The notes under the pieces were generated by a model. That model was not told the DNA's origin. It searched no databases and saw nothing but the letters and a program-made list of their open reading frames with translations. A stretch of 64,000 nt of DNA from Xanthobacteraceae bacterium (GTDB lineage Bacteria; Pseudomonadota; Alphaproteobacteria; Rhizobiales; Xanthobacteraceae): assembly GCA_019454205.1 (NCBI GenBank), contig CP075369.1, positions 1,426,001 to 1,490,000 of the forward strand. The letters run 5' to 3'. The translations under genes and the position numbers were made by a program. Below, piece by piece: positions 53,569-62,884 of the stretch; the stretch's first letter is position 1; the number at the start of each line of letters is the position of its first letter.

Positions 53569-54398
53569 TGCAGCAGGCCCCGCGCGGGTTCGGGTACCCC
53601 GCCATGCGCAATGCCGATCAGCAGCGCCAGCAGTGACGCGGCAATGAAGGCATCGAGGCGGTCCATCAGGCCGCCGTGGCCCGGAATGATGCTGCTGGAA
53701 TCCTTCTGCCCGCGCGAACGCTTCACATAGGATTCGAAAACGTCACCGGCCTGCGAGAACGCCGACACCAAAGCTGCGATGACGATGTGCATGACCGAGA
53801 ATGTCGCGGTCGCGTATAGCGCGACCACCATGCCGCCGAGCGCGCCGAAAACGAGGCCGCCGATTGCGCCCGACCAGGTTTTGCCGGGGCTGATGTTCGG
53901 CACCAGTTTCGCCCCACCAAATGCCTTTCCTACGAAGTATGCGGCAATGTCCGTCAGCCACACCACGGCATAAATCCAGATCGCAGCGTAGAGACCGAAC
54001 TTCGCGTCCTCGCGCAGCAGCACGATCGGCAAAAATGCGAGCGCGCCATACACGATACCCGCGCCCGCCCATGTGCGTTGCTCCATGTTCGCGGCGCGCA
54101 CCAGCAGGCCGATGATGAGGACACCCGCCAGCGCCGCGGCAACCGCGAGCGCCGGCAATTTCACGCTGAGCAGCACCGCGACCGTGACGACCGCCAGCGC
54201 GCCCGCGCCGAGCACGGTCGTGCGCGGACTGACCTGCATCAGCGTCGCCCACTCGAACCAGATACCCGTGCCCGCAATCGCCCAGAACAGGAGAAACGGA
54301 AAACCGCCGTACCAGGTCGCGGCGAGCGCCAGCAGGCCGAGCGCGACCGCGGACGGCACGCGCCGTTTCAGATCGGCTGCGAGTGTCGAGTCCGCCAT
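53562..54398 (-). CDS. cdsA: Phosphatidate cytidylyltransferase CdsA
   Basis: Makes CDP-diacylglycerol from phosphatidate and CTP. The 278-residue membrane protein has about eight hydrophobic segments and the C-terminal signature KRSRGQKDSSSIIPGHGG followed by LMDRLDAF, with the conserved Lys and Asp residues. It lies between uppS (2 bp) and dxr (overlap), the standard frr-uppS-cdsA-dxr-rseP order. Confidence 0.96.
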   Translation of the reverse strand: MADSTLAADLKRRVPSAVALGLLALAATWYGGFPFLLFWAIAGTGIWFEWATLMQVSPRTTVLGAGALAVVTVAVLLSVKLPALAVAAALAGVLIIGLLVRAANMEQRTWAGAGIVYGALAFLPIVLLREDAKFGLYAAIWIYAVVWLTDIAAYFVGKAFGGAKLVPNISPGKTWSGAIGGLVFGALGGMVVALYATATFSVMHIVIAALVSAFSQAGDVFESYVKRSRGQKDSSSIIPGHGGLMDRLDAFIAASLLALLIGIAHGGVPEPARGLLQW

Positions 54399-54400
54399 TT

Positions 54401-55159
54401 CTACGCGCCCGCCCGTGCGGTCAGACCGCCGAAGCGCCGCTCGCGGCGCGCGAATTCCTCAAGCGCTGCTTCGAGCGCGGCGCGGTCGAAGTCGGGCCAG
54501 TGTACCGGCGTGAACACGAACTCCGCATAGGCCGCCTGCCACAGCAGGAAATTCGAGAGCCGCATCTCGCCGCTGGTGCGGATGATGAGGTCGGGGTCAG
54601 GGATATCGTGCGTCTCCAGCCTGCCAGCCACCGCTGCCTCGTCGATCTGTTCGAGGCGAAGCGCTCCGCGCGAAACTTCCGCCGCGAGCTTGCGCGCCGC
54701 TTTCGCGATTTCCTGCCGCGCGCCGTAGTTGAACGCGATGACGAGCGTCGGCCCCTTGTTCTCTTTCGTGAGTTCTTCCGCCTCGACCAGCAATGCACGG
54801 ATGTCAGGCTTCAACGTCTCGCGCTCGCCGATTACGCGCACGCGCACGTCGTTCTGGTGAAGCTCCGCGAGGTCGTTGCGGACGAAGCGTTTCAGCAGGC
54901 CCATGAGGTCGCTGATTTCGTCTGCGGGCCGCGTCCAGTTCTCGGCGCTGAAACTGTAGATCGTGAGATAGCGGATGCCGAGTTCGCCCGCGGCTTTCAC
55001 AATGCCGCGCAGCGCCTCGACGCCACGGCGGTGTCCTTCGCGGCGCGGCAGCCCGCGCGCCGCGGCCCAGCGGCCGTTACCGTCCATGATGATGGCGACA
55101 TGAACCGGTGGCGCGGAAACGCCGGCTTTCCGGATTGGCGCGGCGTCTGGCATCGACAT
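54401..55159 (-). CDS. uppS: Undecaprenyl diphosphate synthase
   Basis: Cis-prenyltransferase that makes the C55 carrier for peptidoglycan and LPS. The 252 residues have the catalytic Asp26 in VAIIMDGNGRWAAARGLPR, followed by GHRRGVEAL. YSFSAENWTRP and FNYGARQEI lie in the middle, and DLIIRTSGEMRLSNFLLWQ carries the Mg/substrate region near the end. It sits 12 bp after frr. Confidence 0.97.
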   Translation of the reverse strand: MSMPDAAPIRKAGVSAPPVHVAIIMDGNGRWAAARGLPRREGHRRGVEALRGIVKAAGELGIRYLTIYSFSAENWTRPADEISDLMGLLKRFVRNDLAELHQNDVRVRVIGERETLKPDIRALLVEAEELTKENKGPTLVIAFNYGARQEIAKAARKLAAEVSRGALRLEQIDEAAVAGRLETHDIPDPDLIIRTSGEMRLSNFLLWQAAYAEFVFTPVHWPDFDRAALEAALEEFARRERRFGGLTARAGA

Positions 55160-55171
55160 CCGGTGTCCCCG

Positions 55172-55735
55172 TCAGACCGACAGGATTTCCTTTTCCTTTT
55201 GCGCCAGCATCTGATCGACGTCCGCGATGGCAGCGTCGGTCGCTTTCTGTACGTCCGCTTCGTGGCGCTTGGTCTCGTCTTCCGAAACGTGACCGTCCTT
55301 TTGCGACTTTTTCAGGAGGTCGATGCCGTCGCGCCGCACATGGCGGATCGCGACCTTCGCGGCCTCCGCATATTTGTGTGCGACCTTCACCAGCTCCTTG
55401 CGGCGTTCCTCGTTGAGATCGGGAATGCGCAGGCGAATAACCTGCCCTTCGGTATTCGGGTTGAGGCCGAGGTTGGAATCGCGGATCGCTTTTTCGACTG
55501 CGCTCACCACCGACTTGTCCCAGACCTGAATCGAAATCAGGCGCGGCTCCGGAATGGCGACGGTCGCGACCTGCGACAGCGGCATGTTGGAGCCGTAAGC
55601 CTCGACCGTGATCGGCTCGACCAGCGAGGGCGTCGCGCGGCCGGTGCGAAGTCCCGCAAGCTCGCCCTTCAGTACGCCGTGCGTGGCCTGCATGCGCCGC
55701 TTGAGGTCTGCGAGATCGAACGCTTGCGCTGCCAT
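55172..55735 (-). CDS. frr: Ribosome recycling factor
   Basis: Splits ribosomes after termination together with EF-G. The 187-residue protein has LRTGRATPSLVEPITVEAYG near the start, the PLSQVATVAIPEPRL strand, and IRIPDLNEERRKELVK-type sequence with the tRNA-mimic helices. Length is typical. It follows pyrH by 49 bp on the same strand. Confidence 0.97.
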   Translation of the reverse strand: MAAQAFDLADLKRRMQATHGVLKGELAGLRTGRATPSLVEPITVEAYGSNMPLSQVATVAIPEPRLISIQVWDKSVVSAVEKAIRDSNLGLNPNTEGQVIRLRIPDLNEERRKELVKVAHKYAEAAKVAIRHVRRDGIDLLKKSQKDGHVSEDETKRHEADVQKATDAAIADVDQMLAQKEKEILSV

Positions 55736-55784
55736 GTTTCTTCTTCCGGTTTCTTGAAGGCCGCGAGGCCGGGTGTTCGTAAAC

Positions 55785-56501
55785 TTAGGCCGTTACGATC
55801 GTGCCGCGCGAGGGGTCGGCAATCGCCGCGGAGATCGCTCCCGCGTCCTTGATCGAGAACACGATTATCGGCAGCTTGGCGTCTCTCGCAAGGGCGAACG
55901 CGGCAGCGTCCATCACCTTGAGATTCTTCGATAAAGCGTCACTGTGGGTCAGGGTCTTGAAGCGCTTGGCCTTCGGATTCCGGTTCGGATCGGAATCGTA
56001 GATTCCATCCACGTCGGTCGCCTTGAAGATCGCCTGGCAGTTCAGTTCGGCGGCGCGCAATGCGGCGGCCGTATCGGTCGTGAAGTACGGATTGCCGGTA
56101 CCACCCGCGAGCACCACGATGCGGCCTTCGGAGAGGTCCTTGATGGCGGGCTGACGAGCGTAGGGCTGGCACACGGTCGGCATATCGAGCGCCGAGAACG
56201 CGCGGGCCGGCGCGCCCGCCGCTTCGATTGCGCGCTCCAGCGCGAGCGCGTTGATGACCGTCGCCAGCATGCCCATCTGGTCGGCGGTCGCGCGCGGCAT
56301 GCCGGTGGTGGCGAGTTCAGCGCCGCGCAGGATGTTACCGCCGCCGACGACGACTGCGATTTCCGTACCCGCCTTGCGCGCCTTCGCGAGATCCTTGCCG
56401 ATGCGTTCCAGCGTTTTGGGGTCGAGACCGAAATCGCGGCCGCCCATCAAAGCTTCGCCCGAGACTTTGACGAGTACCCGGGCGAAACGTTTCTTGGACA
56501 T
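55785..56501 (-). CDS. pyrH: UMP kinase
   Basis: Phosphorylates UMP to UDP, upstream of CTP synthase. The 238 residues belong to the amino-acid-kinase fold: LVKVSGEALMGG, VVGGGNILRG, DHMGMLATVINALAL-type sequence (here ADQMGMLATVINALALERA), ATDVDGIYDSDPNRNP. The ATG at 56501 lies 12 bp after the tsf stop, in the invariant rpsB-tsf-pyrH-frr order. Confidence 0.97.
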   Translation of the reverse strand: MSKKRFARVLVKVSGEALMGGRDFGLDPKTLERIGKDLAKARKAGTEIAVVVGGGNILRGAELATTGMPRATADQMGMLATVINALALERAIEAAGAPARAFSALDMPTVCQPYARQPAIKDLSEGRIVVLAGGTGNPYFTTDTAAALRAAELNCQAIFKATDVDGIYDSDPNRNPKAKRFKTLTHSDALSKNLKVMDAAAFALARDAKLPIIVFSIKDAGAISAAIADPSRGTIVTA

Positions 56502-56513
56502 GGATGAAGCTCT

Positions 56514-57437
56514 TTAGGCTTTTCCGCCCGCGGCTGCGACTTCCGCGGCGAAGTCCTGTTCCTGTTTCTCGACGCCTTCGCCGAGCGCGAAACGGACGAA
56601 GCCTTTCACGGCAATCGGTCCGCCCACCTTGCCTTCCGCTTCCTTCAGCGCCTGTGCGACCGACTTCGAGGGATCGTGCACGAACGGCTGATCGAGCAGC
56701 GTGACTTCCTTGTAGAAGGTCTTGAGGCCGCTATCGACGATTTTCTCGATCACGTTGTCGGGTTTTCCAGAGGCACGTGCCTTCTCGGCGAGCACGCCGC
56801 GCTCGCGCTCGACGGCGCTGGCGTCGATGCCCTTGGCATCGACCGCAAGCGGGTTCGCAGCGGCGATGTGCATCGCAACCATTCGGCCGAGCCGCGTCAG
56901 CTCGGTAGCGTCGCCCTTCGACTCCAGCGCAACCAGTACGCCGATCTTGCCGAGGCCGTCCGAGATCGCACCATGCATGTACTGGCCGATCACGCCCTCG
57001 CCGACCGAAATCTCGGCCGCGCGGCGGAAGGTCATGTTTTCGCCGATGGTGGCGATGGCCGAGGTGATCGCTTCCTCGATGGTCGAGGAACCGGCCTTCA
57101 CGGCCTTGAGCTTTTCGACGTCGGTGCCGTTGTGGAGCGCCGCCTGTGCGATCAGCTTCACGAGGCCCTGGAAGTGGTCGTTGCGCGCGACGAAATCGGT
57201 CTCGGAGTTGACCTCGACGACCACGCCCTTCTTGCCCTCGACGGCGATGCCGACGAGGCCTTCAGCCGCCACGCGGCCGGACTTCTTTGCAGCCTTCGAC
57301 AGGCCCTTCTTGCGGAGCCAGTCGACGGCGGCCTGCACGTCGCCATTGGTTTCTTTGAGCGCGGCCTTGCAGTCCATCATGCCGGCGCCCGAGAGTTCGC
57401 GCAGTTCCTTGACCGCGCTCGCGGTGATTTCAGCCAT
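56514..57437 (-). CDS. tsf: Elongation factor Ts
   Basis: Guanine-nucleotide exchange factor of EF-Tu. The 307 residues start with the UBA-like domain (ITASAVKELRELSGAGMMDC, ALKETNGD), followed by the core with VNSETDFVARND, the EF-Tu contact motif. It lies 30 bp after rpsB on the same strand and is expected to be co-transcribed. Confidence 0.97.
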   Translation of the reverse strand: MAEITASAVKELRELSGAGMMDCKAALKETNGDVQAAVDWLRKKGLSKAAKKSGRVAAEGLVGIAVEGKKGVVVEVNSETDFVARNDHFQGLVKLIAQAALHNGTDVEKLKAVKAGSSTIEEAITSAIATIGENMTFRRAAEISVGEGVIGQYMHGAISDGLGKIGVLVALESKGDATELTRLGRMVAMHIAAANPLAVDAKGIDASAVERERGVLAEKARASGKPDNVIEKIVDSGLKTFYKEVTLLDQPFVHDPSKSVAQALKEAEGKVGGPIAVKGFVRFALGEGVEKQEQDFAAEVAAAGGKA

Positions 57438-57467
57438 TTCGTTTCTCCGTTCGCCTGTGCGGCGCGG

Positions 57468-58466
57468 TTATTCGTCGGCGGACAGCTTCTTCGCCTGCTC
57501 GATCCAGCCCGCGACGCGCGCGGGCAGACGGACCTCTTCGCCCACGCGATGCGCGTCGGCTTGGGTCAGTTCGGCGATCTGCGAATAGTGGAAGATGCCG
57601 AGATCGTTGAGCTGTTTTTCGACGTCCGGGCTGACGTGGCCGAGCTTCTTGAGATCGTCCGGCGCGCCGCGCGGACCCGGCAGCGGCTCGAGCTTTTCCC
57701 ATTCCGTGGCAGCGGCGGGAATTGCCTCTGCCATCGGCTTTTCGGCAGCGCCGAGATCGACGCCGGCTTCACCCTGCGCGCGGGAAATGCCGTCGATCAC
57801 CGCCTTCGAGATCAGGTCACAGTAGAGGCTGATGGCGCGGGTGGCGTCGTCGTTGCCCGGGATCGGATAGGTGATGCCATCGGGATCGCAGTTGGTATCG
57901 ACGATTGCCGCAATCGGAATACCGAGACGGCGCGCTTCCTTGATCGCGATGTCTTCCTTATTCGTGTCGATCACGAACAGGAGGTCGGGGATGCCGCCCA
58001 TGTCGCGGATGCCGCCGAGCGCGGTTTCCAGCTTTTCTTTCTCGCGCGAAAGCGTGAGCTTTTCTTTCTTGGTGTAGCCGCCGGACTCGTTGGAATTCAG
58101 CATCTCTTCGATCTTCTTCAGACGCGCGATCGAGTTCGAGATGGTTTTCCAGTTGGTCAGCGTGCCGCCAAGCCAGCGCGAATTGACGAAATACTGCGCG
58201 CTCTTCTTCGCGGCATCGGCGATAGAATCTGCCGCCTGCCGCTTGGTGCCGACGAACAGCACGCGGCCGCCCTTCGCGACCGCATCGGAGACCGCCTGCA
58301 ACGCGCGCGTAAGCGCGGGCACGGTCTGCGCGAGGTCGATGATGTGAATGTTGTTGCGGGTGCCGAAGATGTACGATTGCATCTTCGGATTCCAACGATG
58401 GGCCTGATGGCCAAAGTGGACGCCAGCTTCCAAAAGCTGACGCATGCTGTAATCGGGCAGCGCCAT
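57468..58466 (-). CDS. rpsB: 30S ribosomal protein S2
   Basis: Small-subunit protein. From the ATG at 58466 it has 332 residues. The core is standard (ALPDYSMRQLLEAGVHFGHQ, RWNPKMQSYIFGTRN, WLGGTLTNWKTI, IPIAAIVDTNCDPD). After the core a C-terminal extension of about 80-90 residues follows, with Pro/Gly-rich linker and a helical DLKKLGHVSPDVEKQLNDLG stretch; such extensions occur in alphaproteobacteria. The 11 upstream codons of the frame are untranslated leader. It heads the rpsB-tsf-pyrH-frr cluster. Confidence 0.97.
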   Translation of the reverse strand: MALPDYSMRQLLEAGVHFGHQAHRWNPKMQSYIFGTRNNIHIIDLAQTVPALTRALQAVSDAVAKGGRVLFVGTKRQAADSIADAAKKSAQYFVNSRWLGGTLTNWKTISNSIARLKKIEEMLNSNESGGYTKKEKLTLSREKEKLETALGGIRDMGGIPDLLFVIDTNKEDIAIKEARRLGIPIAAIVDTNCDPDGITYPIPGNDDATRAISLYCDLISKAVIDGISRAQGEAGVDLGAAEKPMAEAIPAAATEWEKLEPLPGPRGAPDDLKKLGHVSPDVEKQLNDLGIFHYSQIAELTQADAHRVGEEVRLPARVAGWIEQAKKLSADE

Positions 58467-58560
58467 TTCCAAACTCCGGTTTGCCTCCGCGAGCCGCACA
58501 AGGCGTCATGCCTTGCACCGGATGATCCCTCTCGGGATCGATTAGCTCGCGTGCGAGATG
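58467..58560 (-). promoter_or_regulatory. Structured 5' leader of rpsB with two hairpins
   Basis: Between the predicted transcription start near 58560 and the rpsB ATG are two perfect hairpins: GATCCC-GAGA-GGGATC (58524-58539) and CAAGGC-ATGAC-GCCTTG (58499-58515), given as read on the minus strand. Ribosomal protein genes are often controlled by binding of the product to such leaders. Binding of S2 here is inference. Confidence 0.5.
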
Positions 58561-58566
58561 GCGAGG

Positions 58567-58595
58567 CTTATAGGCGCTGCTGCTGGCCCGCGCAA
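58567..58595 (-). promoter_or_regulatory. Promoter of rpsB
   Basis: On the minus strand TTGCGC (58590-58595) and TATAAG (58567-58572) are separated by exactly 17 bases. They lie about 100 bases upstream of the rpsB ATG, in the 174-bp gap after dnaE. The -10 box is strong for a GC-rich alphaproteobacterium. Confidence 0.6.
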
Positions 58596-58624
58596 GAAAA
58601 TGTCCGCGCGGCAGGAATCTTGTC

Positions 58625-58640
58625 TAATATATTGATATTA
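58625..58640. repeat. AT-only inverted repeat touching the dnaE stop
   Basis: TAATAT-ATTG-ATATTA is a perfect 6-bp inverted repeat lying directly after the dnaE stop codon (58641-58643). With the stop it makes a 19-base AT-rich block in a GC-rich region. It has no T-run after it on the minus strand and would form only a weak hairpin. Its role is unknown. Confidence 0.6.
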
Positions 58641-61600
58641 TTACGCTTCTTGGACTTCTAGCACGCCGGGCATGCTACGCAGGATACCCGCCATCCGCGG
58701 CGATACGGGGTAGCGGCCCGGCAGGCGCACCTGCACCTCGGCGGAATCGTCGTCCAGCGCGATGATCATGCTGACTTCGCCTTTGGCCTCGTTGGCGTCC
58801 GCTTTGCCGTTGCCATTCCCGTTGCCGCCGTTCTCCAGCCGCTTCGCGATCTGGTCGATGGAGGCTTCCGGTTGCACGCGGAGCAAAAGCCCGCGCTGAC
58901 TTTGCGCGGCGACCTTCTCCAGCGACTCCGCTCCATAGATTCGGAGCCGCACTTCGTCGCCCTGTACATCAGCGCCGAGTTGCAGGAGCACCGCATTGCC
59001 CGGCTCCAGCAGCTTCTGGTGCTGCACCAGACCTTCCTGAAAGATCACCGCCTCGAAATGGCCGGTTGCATCGGAAAGGCGGATATTGGCCATGCGCGCG
59101 CCTGCTTTCGTGCGCCGTTCCTGCCGGGACACCACTGTCGCCGCCAGCCTTCCCGCCGCCGCGCCCGCGCGCACGCTCTGGACGAACTCGACATAGGACT
59201 GGATGTTCAGGCGCTTCAGCGTATTCGCGTAATCGTCGAGCGGATGGCCGGTGAGGAAGAACCCCGCCGCATCGAACTCGCGCGCAAGACGCTCGGTCGG
59301 CAGCCACGGCTCGGCTTCGGGTAACCGCAACGCGCTTGCGGCCGCGGGTCCCCCGAACAACTCATTCTGGCCGGAAGCGCGGTCCTCGCCGCGCCTTTGC
59401 GCATGACGCAGGATCGCTTCGGCGGAAGCAAAAACCCTCGCACGGTTCTTCTCCAGTTCGTCGAACGCACCCGCGCCAGCGAGGCTCTCCAGCATCCGCT
59501 TGTTGATCGCGCGCGGATCGACTCGGTTCGCAAAGTCGGAGAGATCCTTGAATGGCTTATCGCCGCGCGCCTGCACGATGGCTTCCACTGCCTGCCCGCC
59601 GACGCCTTTCAACGCCGCAAGCGAATAGAAGATCGTATTGCCGGACACCTCGAACGCCTTGCCGGAGCGGTTGACCGAAGGCGGCTCGACCTTGATGCCG
59701 AGCCGTTGCGCCTCGCGGCGGAATTCCGAGAGCTTATCGGTATTGCCGGTGTCCAGCGTCATCGACGCGGCCATGAACTCGACCGGATAGTTCGCTTTCA
59801 GGTAGGCGGTCTGATACGCGACCAGCGCGTAGGCAGCGGCGTGGCTCTTGTTGAAGCCATAGTCCGCGAACTTCGCGAGCAGGTCGAAGATCGCATTGGC
59901 CTGCGACTTGTCGATGCCCTGCTCGACCGCGCCTTTCACGAAGCGGTCCTGCTGCGCGGCCATTTCCTTCTTGATCTTCTTGCCCATCGCGCGGCGCAGA
60001 AGATCGGCTTCGCCGAGCGAATAGCCCGCGAGCACGCGCGCGGCTTCCATCACCTGTTCCTGATAAACGATGACGCCGAAGGTTTCTTTCAGCACCGGCT
60101 CCAGCTTGGGATGGATATATTCGGGCTTCTCCTTGCCGAGCTTGCGGAAACAGTAGGTCGGAATATTCGCCATTGGGCCGGGACGATAGAGCGCAACCAG
60201 CGCGATGATGTCCTCGAAGCGATCGGGCTTCATGTCGGCCAGCGCGCGCCGCATGCCCTGACCTTCGACCTGGAACACGCCGACGGTTTCGCCGCGCGCC
60301 ATCATCTCGTAGGTCTTCTTGTCGTCGAGCGGAATCTTGTCGATGTCCACGTCAACGCCGCGCTGTTTCAGCAGCTCTGTCGCGGTGCGGATGACGGTGA
60401 GCGTCTTCAGGCCGAGGAAGTCGAACTTCACAAGGCCTGCCGCCTCCACCCATTTCATGTTGTACTGGGTGACCGGCATGTTCGAACGCGGATCGCGATA
60501 GAGCGGGATCAGTTCGCCGAGAGGACGGTCGCCGATCACGATACCGGCCGCATGCGTCGAAGCGTGGCGGTGCAAGCCTTCCAGTTTTAACGCGATGTCG
60601 AACGCGCGTTGCACGATTGGTTCCTGCTCGGCGGCAGCCTGCAACTGCGGGTCGCCGTCGATCGCCATTTTCAGCGTGACCGGGTTGGTCGGGTTGACTG
60701 GAACCAGTTTGCATAGCCGGTCGACATGCCCATAGGACATTTCCAGCACGCGGCCCACGTCGCGCAACACACCGCGCGCCTGTAGCGAGCCGAAAGTGAT
60801 GATCTGCGCGACCATCTCGCGCCCGTAGCGCTCCTGCACGTAACGGATCACTTCGTCGCGGCGGTCCTGACAGAAGTCGATGTCGAAGTCTGGCATCGAC
60901 ACGCGTTCCGGGTTCAGGAAACGCTCGAACAGCAAACCGAAGCGGATCGGATCGAGATCGGTGATCCGCAACGCATAGGCGACCAGCGAACCCGCACCGG
61001 AGCCGCGGCCCGGCCCGACCGGAATATTCTTGTTCTTGGCCCAAACGATGAAGTCGGCGACGATCAGGAAATAACCCGCGTACTTCATCTTCTCGATCAC
61101 GCTCAGCTCGAATTCGAGCCGCTGGCGATAATCCGCTTCGGTCTGGCCTTCGGCAGGACCGAAGGCTTTCAGGCGTGCGCGCAATCCATCTTCCGCCTGC
61201 CTGCGCAGTTCGGCGGATTCGTCGGCTTTCTTGTCTCCGAAATGCGGCAGGATCGGCTTGCGTTGCGTCGGCCGATACGCACAACGCCGCGCGATCTCCA
61301 TGGTCGCGCTGATCGCTTCCGGCAAATCCGCGAACAATGCAGCCATTTCTTCACGCGACTTGAAATAGTGTTCCGGCGTGAGTTGCCGCCGGTCGCTTTC
61401 CGCCACGCGGCGGCCTTCCGCAATCGCAAGCAGTGCGTCCTGCGCTTCGTAGTCGTCGCGCGTCGCGAAGAACGGTTCGTTGGTTGCGACCAGTGCAATG
61501 TCGAGTTCGTCCGCAAGCGCAAGCAACGCAGGCTCAGCGCGCATTTCCTGCGGCGTACGGTGACGCTGCAATTCTATATAAAGCCTGTCGCCGTAGATGG

Positions 61601-62096
61601 CGGCGAGGTTTTCGAGCCGCGCACGCGCAAGCTCGGGGCGGTCGATGATGAAGCGATCAACCGGGCCATTCGGCCCGCCGGTCAGCGCGATCAGTCCTTC
61701 GCTATATTGCGCGAGCCAATCGCCCTTCACATGCGCGGTTTCGTTGTCGCCGCTATCCATGAAGCTGCGCGAGGTCAGCGTCATCAGGTTGCGGTAGCCC
61801 TGTTCGCTCGCGGCCAGCAGCACGATGCGCGGCAATTCAGGCGGCTGCGCGCCCGTGCGCAGCGGAGGCTCGTCGCCGAAGACAACCGCCAGCGCACAGC
61901 CGACGATGGGCTGCACGCCCGCGTCCCACATCTTCTCGGAGAATTCGAGCGCGCCGAACAGGTTTCCGGTATCGGTCAGCGCCAGCGCAGGCTGGCGGTC
62001 ACCCGCAGCGAGCTTCGCAAGGCGCGCGATGGGCAGCGCACCTTCGAGCAGCGAGTAAGACGAGTGGAGATGGAGATGAACGAAACCGGGCTTCAC
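58641..62096 (-). CDS. dnaE: DNA polymerase III alpha subunit DnaE
   Basis: Replicative polymerase catalytic subunit, 1151 residues from the GTG at 62096. The order is a PHP domain (VHLHLHSSYSLLEGA at the start), the polymerase core with GPGRGSGAGSLVAYAL and catalytic aspartates in SMPDFDIDFCQDRR (about 396-404), the tandem HhH region, and a C-terminal OB fold and tail (FEAVIFQEGL). GAGAG lies 8 bases before this GTG. Another GTG three codons earlier (62105) is the alternative. Length agrees with the replicative DnaE1 type rather than the shorter error-prone DnaE2. Confidence 0.96.
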   Translation of the reverse strand: MKPGFVHLHLHSSYSLLEGALPIARLAKLAAGDRQPALALTDTGNLFGALEFSEKMWDAGVQPIVGCALAVVFGDEPPLRTGAQPPELPRIVLLAASEQGYRNLMTLTSRSFMDSGDNETAHVKGDWLAQYSEGLIALTGGPNGPVDRFIIDRPELARARLENLAAIYGDRLYIELQRHRTPQEMRAEPALLALADELDIALVATNEPFFATRDDYEAQDALLAIAEGRRVAESDRRQLTPEHYFKSREEMAALFADLPEAISATMEIARRCAYRPTQRKPILPHFGDKKADESAELRRQAEDGLRARLKAFGPAEGQTEADYRQRLEFELSVIEKMKYAGYFLIVADFIVWAKNKNIPVGPGRGSGAGSLVAYALRITDLDPIRFGLLFERFLNPERVSMPDFDIDFCQDRRDEVIRYVQERYGREMVAQIITFGSLQARGVLRDVGRVLEMSYGHVDRLCKLVPVNPTNPVTLKMAIDGDPQLQAAAEQEPIVQRAFDIALKLEGLHRHASTHAAGIVIGDRPLGELIPLYRDPRSNMPVTQYNMKWVEAAGLVKFDFLGLKTLTVIRTATELLKQRGVDVDIDKIPLDDKKTYEMMARGETVGVFQVEGQGMRRALADMKPDRFEDIIALVALYRPGPMANIPTYCFRKLGKEKPEYIHPKLEPVLKETFGVIVYQEQVMEAARVLAGYSLGEADLLRRAMGKKIKKEMAAQQDRFVKGAVEQGIDKSQANAIFDLLAKFADYGFNKSHAAAYALVAYQTAYLKANYPVEFMAASMTLDTGNTDKLSEFRREAQRLGIKVEPPSVNRSGKAFEVSGNTIFYSLAALKGVGGQAVEAIVQARGDKPFKDLSDFANRVDPRAINKRMLESLAGAGAFDELEKNRARVFASAEAILRHAQRRGEDRASGQNELFGGPAAASALRLPEAEPWLPTERLAREFDAAGFFLTGHPLDDYANTLKRLNIQSYVEFVQSVRAGAAAGRLAATVVSRQERRTKAGARMANIRLSDATGHFEAVIFQEGLVQHQKLLEPGNAVLLQLGADVQGDEVRLRIYGAESLEKVAAQSQRGLLLRVQPEASIDQIAKRLENGGNGNGNGKADANEAKGEVSMIIALDDDSAEVQVRLPGRYPVSPRMAGILRSMPGVLEVQEA

Positions 62097-62189
62097 GGAA
62101 GGCACTCTCGATTCTGAAAAAATGAATGGTGCGCCGCGTAGACGGCTGCGTAAACCTTCAAAAAAGCAACGCACAGGCGACTGTGGATA

Positions 62190-62879
62190 CTATTCCAGTT
62201 CCACCAGTTTACCGTCGCGCAGCGTCACGCGCCGCGTCATGCGCGCGGCGAGATCGAGGTTATGGGTCGCGATCAATGCCGCAAGTTTGGTCGCGGAAAC
62301 CAGTTTGGAGAGCGTATCGAATACATGCTCGCCGGTTTTCGAGTCCAGATTTCCGGTCGGCTCGTCCGCGAGCAGGAGCCGGGGCGCATTGGCAACCGCG
62401 CGGGCAATCGCGACGCGCTGCTGCTCGCCGCCCGAGAGTTCCGACGGGCGGTGATCGAAACGTTCTCCGAGGCCGAGAAATTTCAGAAGTTCCTTGGCGC
62501 GTGCGCTCGCCTCACCGCGGTCCAGCCCCGCGATCATTTGCGGCAGCACGACATTCTCGACCGCGTTGAATTCGGGAAGCAGGTGGTGAAACTGATAGAC
62601 GAAACCAATGTCGGTACGCCGCAGCGCCGTACGGGCGCCGTCCGACAACCGCGCGGTCGGCTTGCCGTTGATGAAGATTTCCCCGCTGTCCGGATGCTCC
62701 AGCAAACCGGCCAGATGGAGGAGCGTGGATTTACCCGCGCCCGACGGCGCAATCAACGCAACCGACTCTCCCGGCCAGATCGAAAGCATCACGCCGCGCA
62801 GGATTTCGAGGACAGAGTCGCCCTGCCGGTAGCCGCGTTCGACTGCTTCAAGATGGAGCGCCGGCGTTTCTTTTGCCAT
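62190..62879 (-). CDS. lolD: Lipoprotein-releasing ABC transporter ATPase LolD
   Basis: ATPase of the Lol system that releases lipoproteins from the inner membrane. From the ATG at 62879 it has 229 residues: Walker A APSGAGKSTLLHLAG, Q-loop FVYQFHHLLPEFNAVENV (the FHHLLPEF stretch is typical of LolD), signature LSGGEQQRVAIARA, Walker B RLLLADEPTGNLD, and the switch His in ATHNLD. It starts 5 bp after the lolC/E stop, so the two are co-transcribed. Confidence 0.96.
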   Translation of the reverse strand: MAKETPALHLEAVERGYRQGDSVLEILRGVMLSIWPGESVALIAPSGAGKSTLLHLAGLLEHPDSGEIFINGKPTARLSDGARTALRRTDIGFVYQFHHLLPEFNAVENVVLPQMIAGLDRGEASARAKELLKFLGLGERFDHRPSELSGGEQQRVAIARAVANAPRLLLADEPTGNLDSKTGEHVFDTLSKLVSATKLAALIATHNLDLAARMTRRVTLRDGKLVELE

Positions 62880-62884
62880 TCCGC

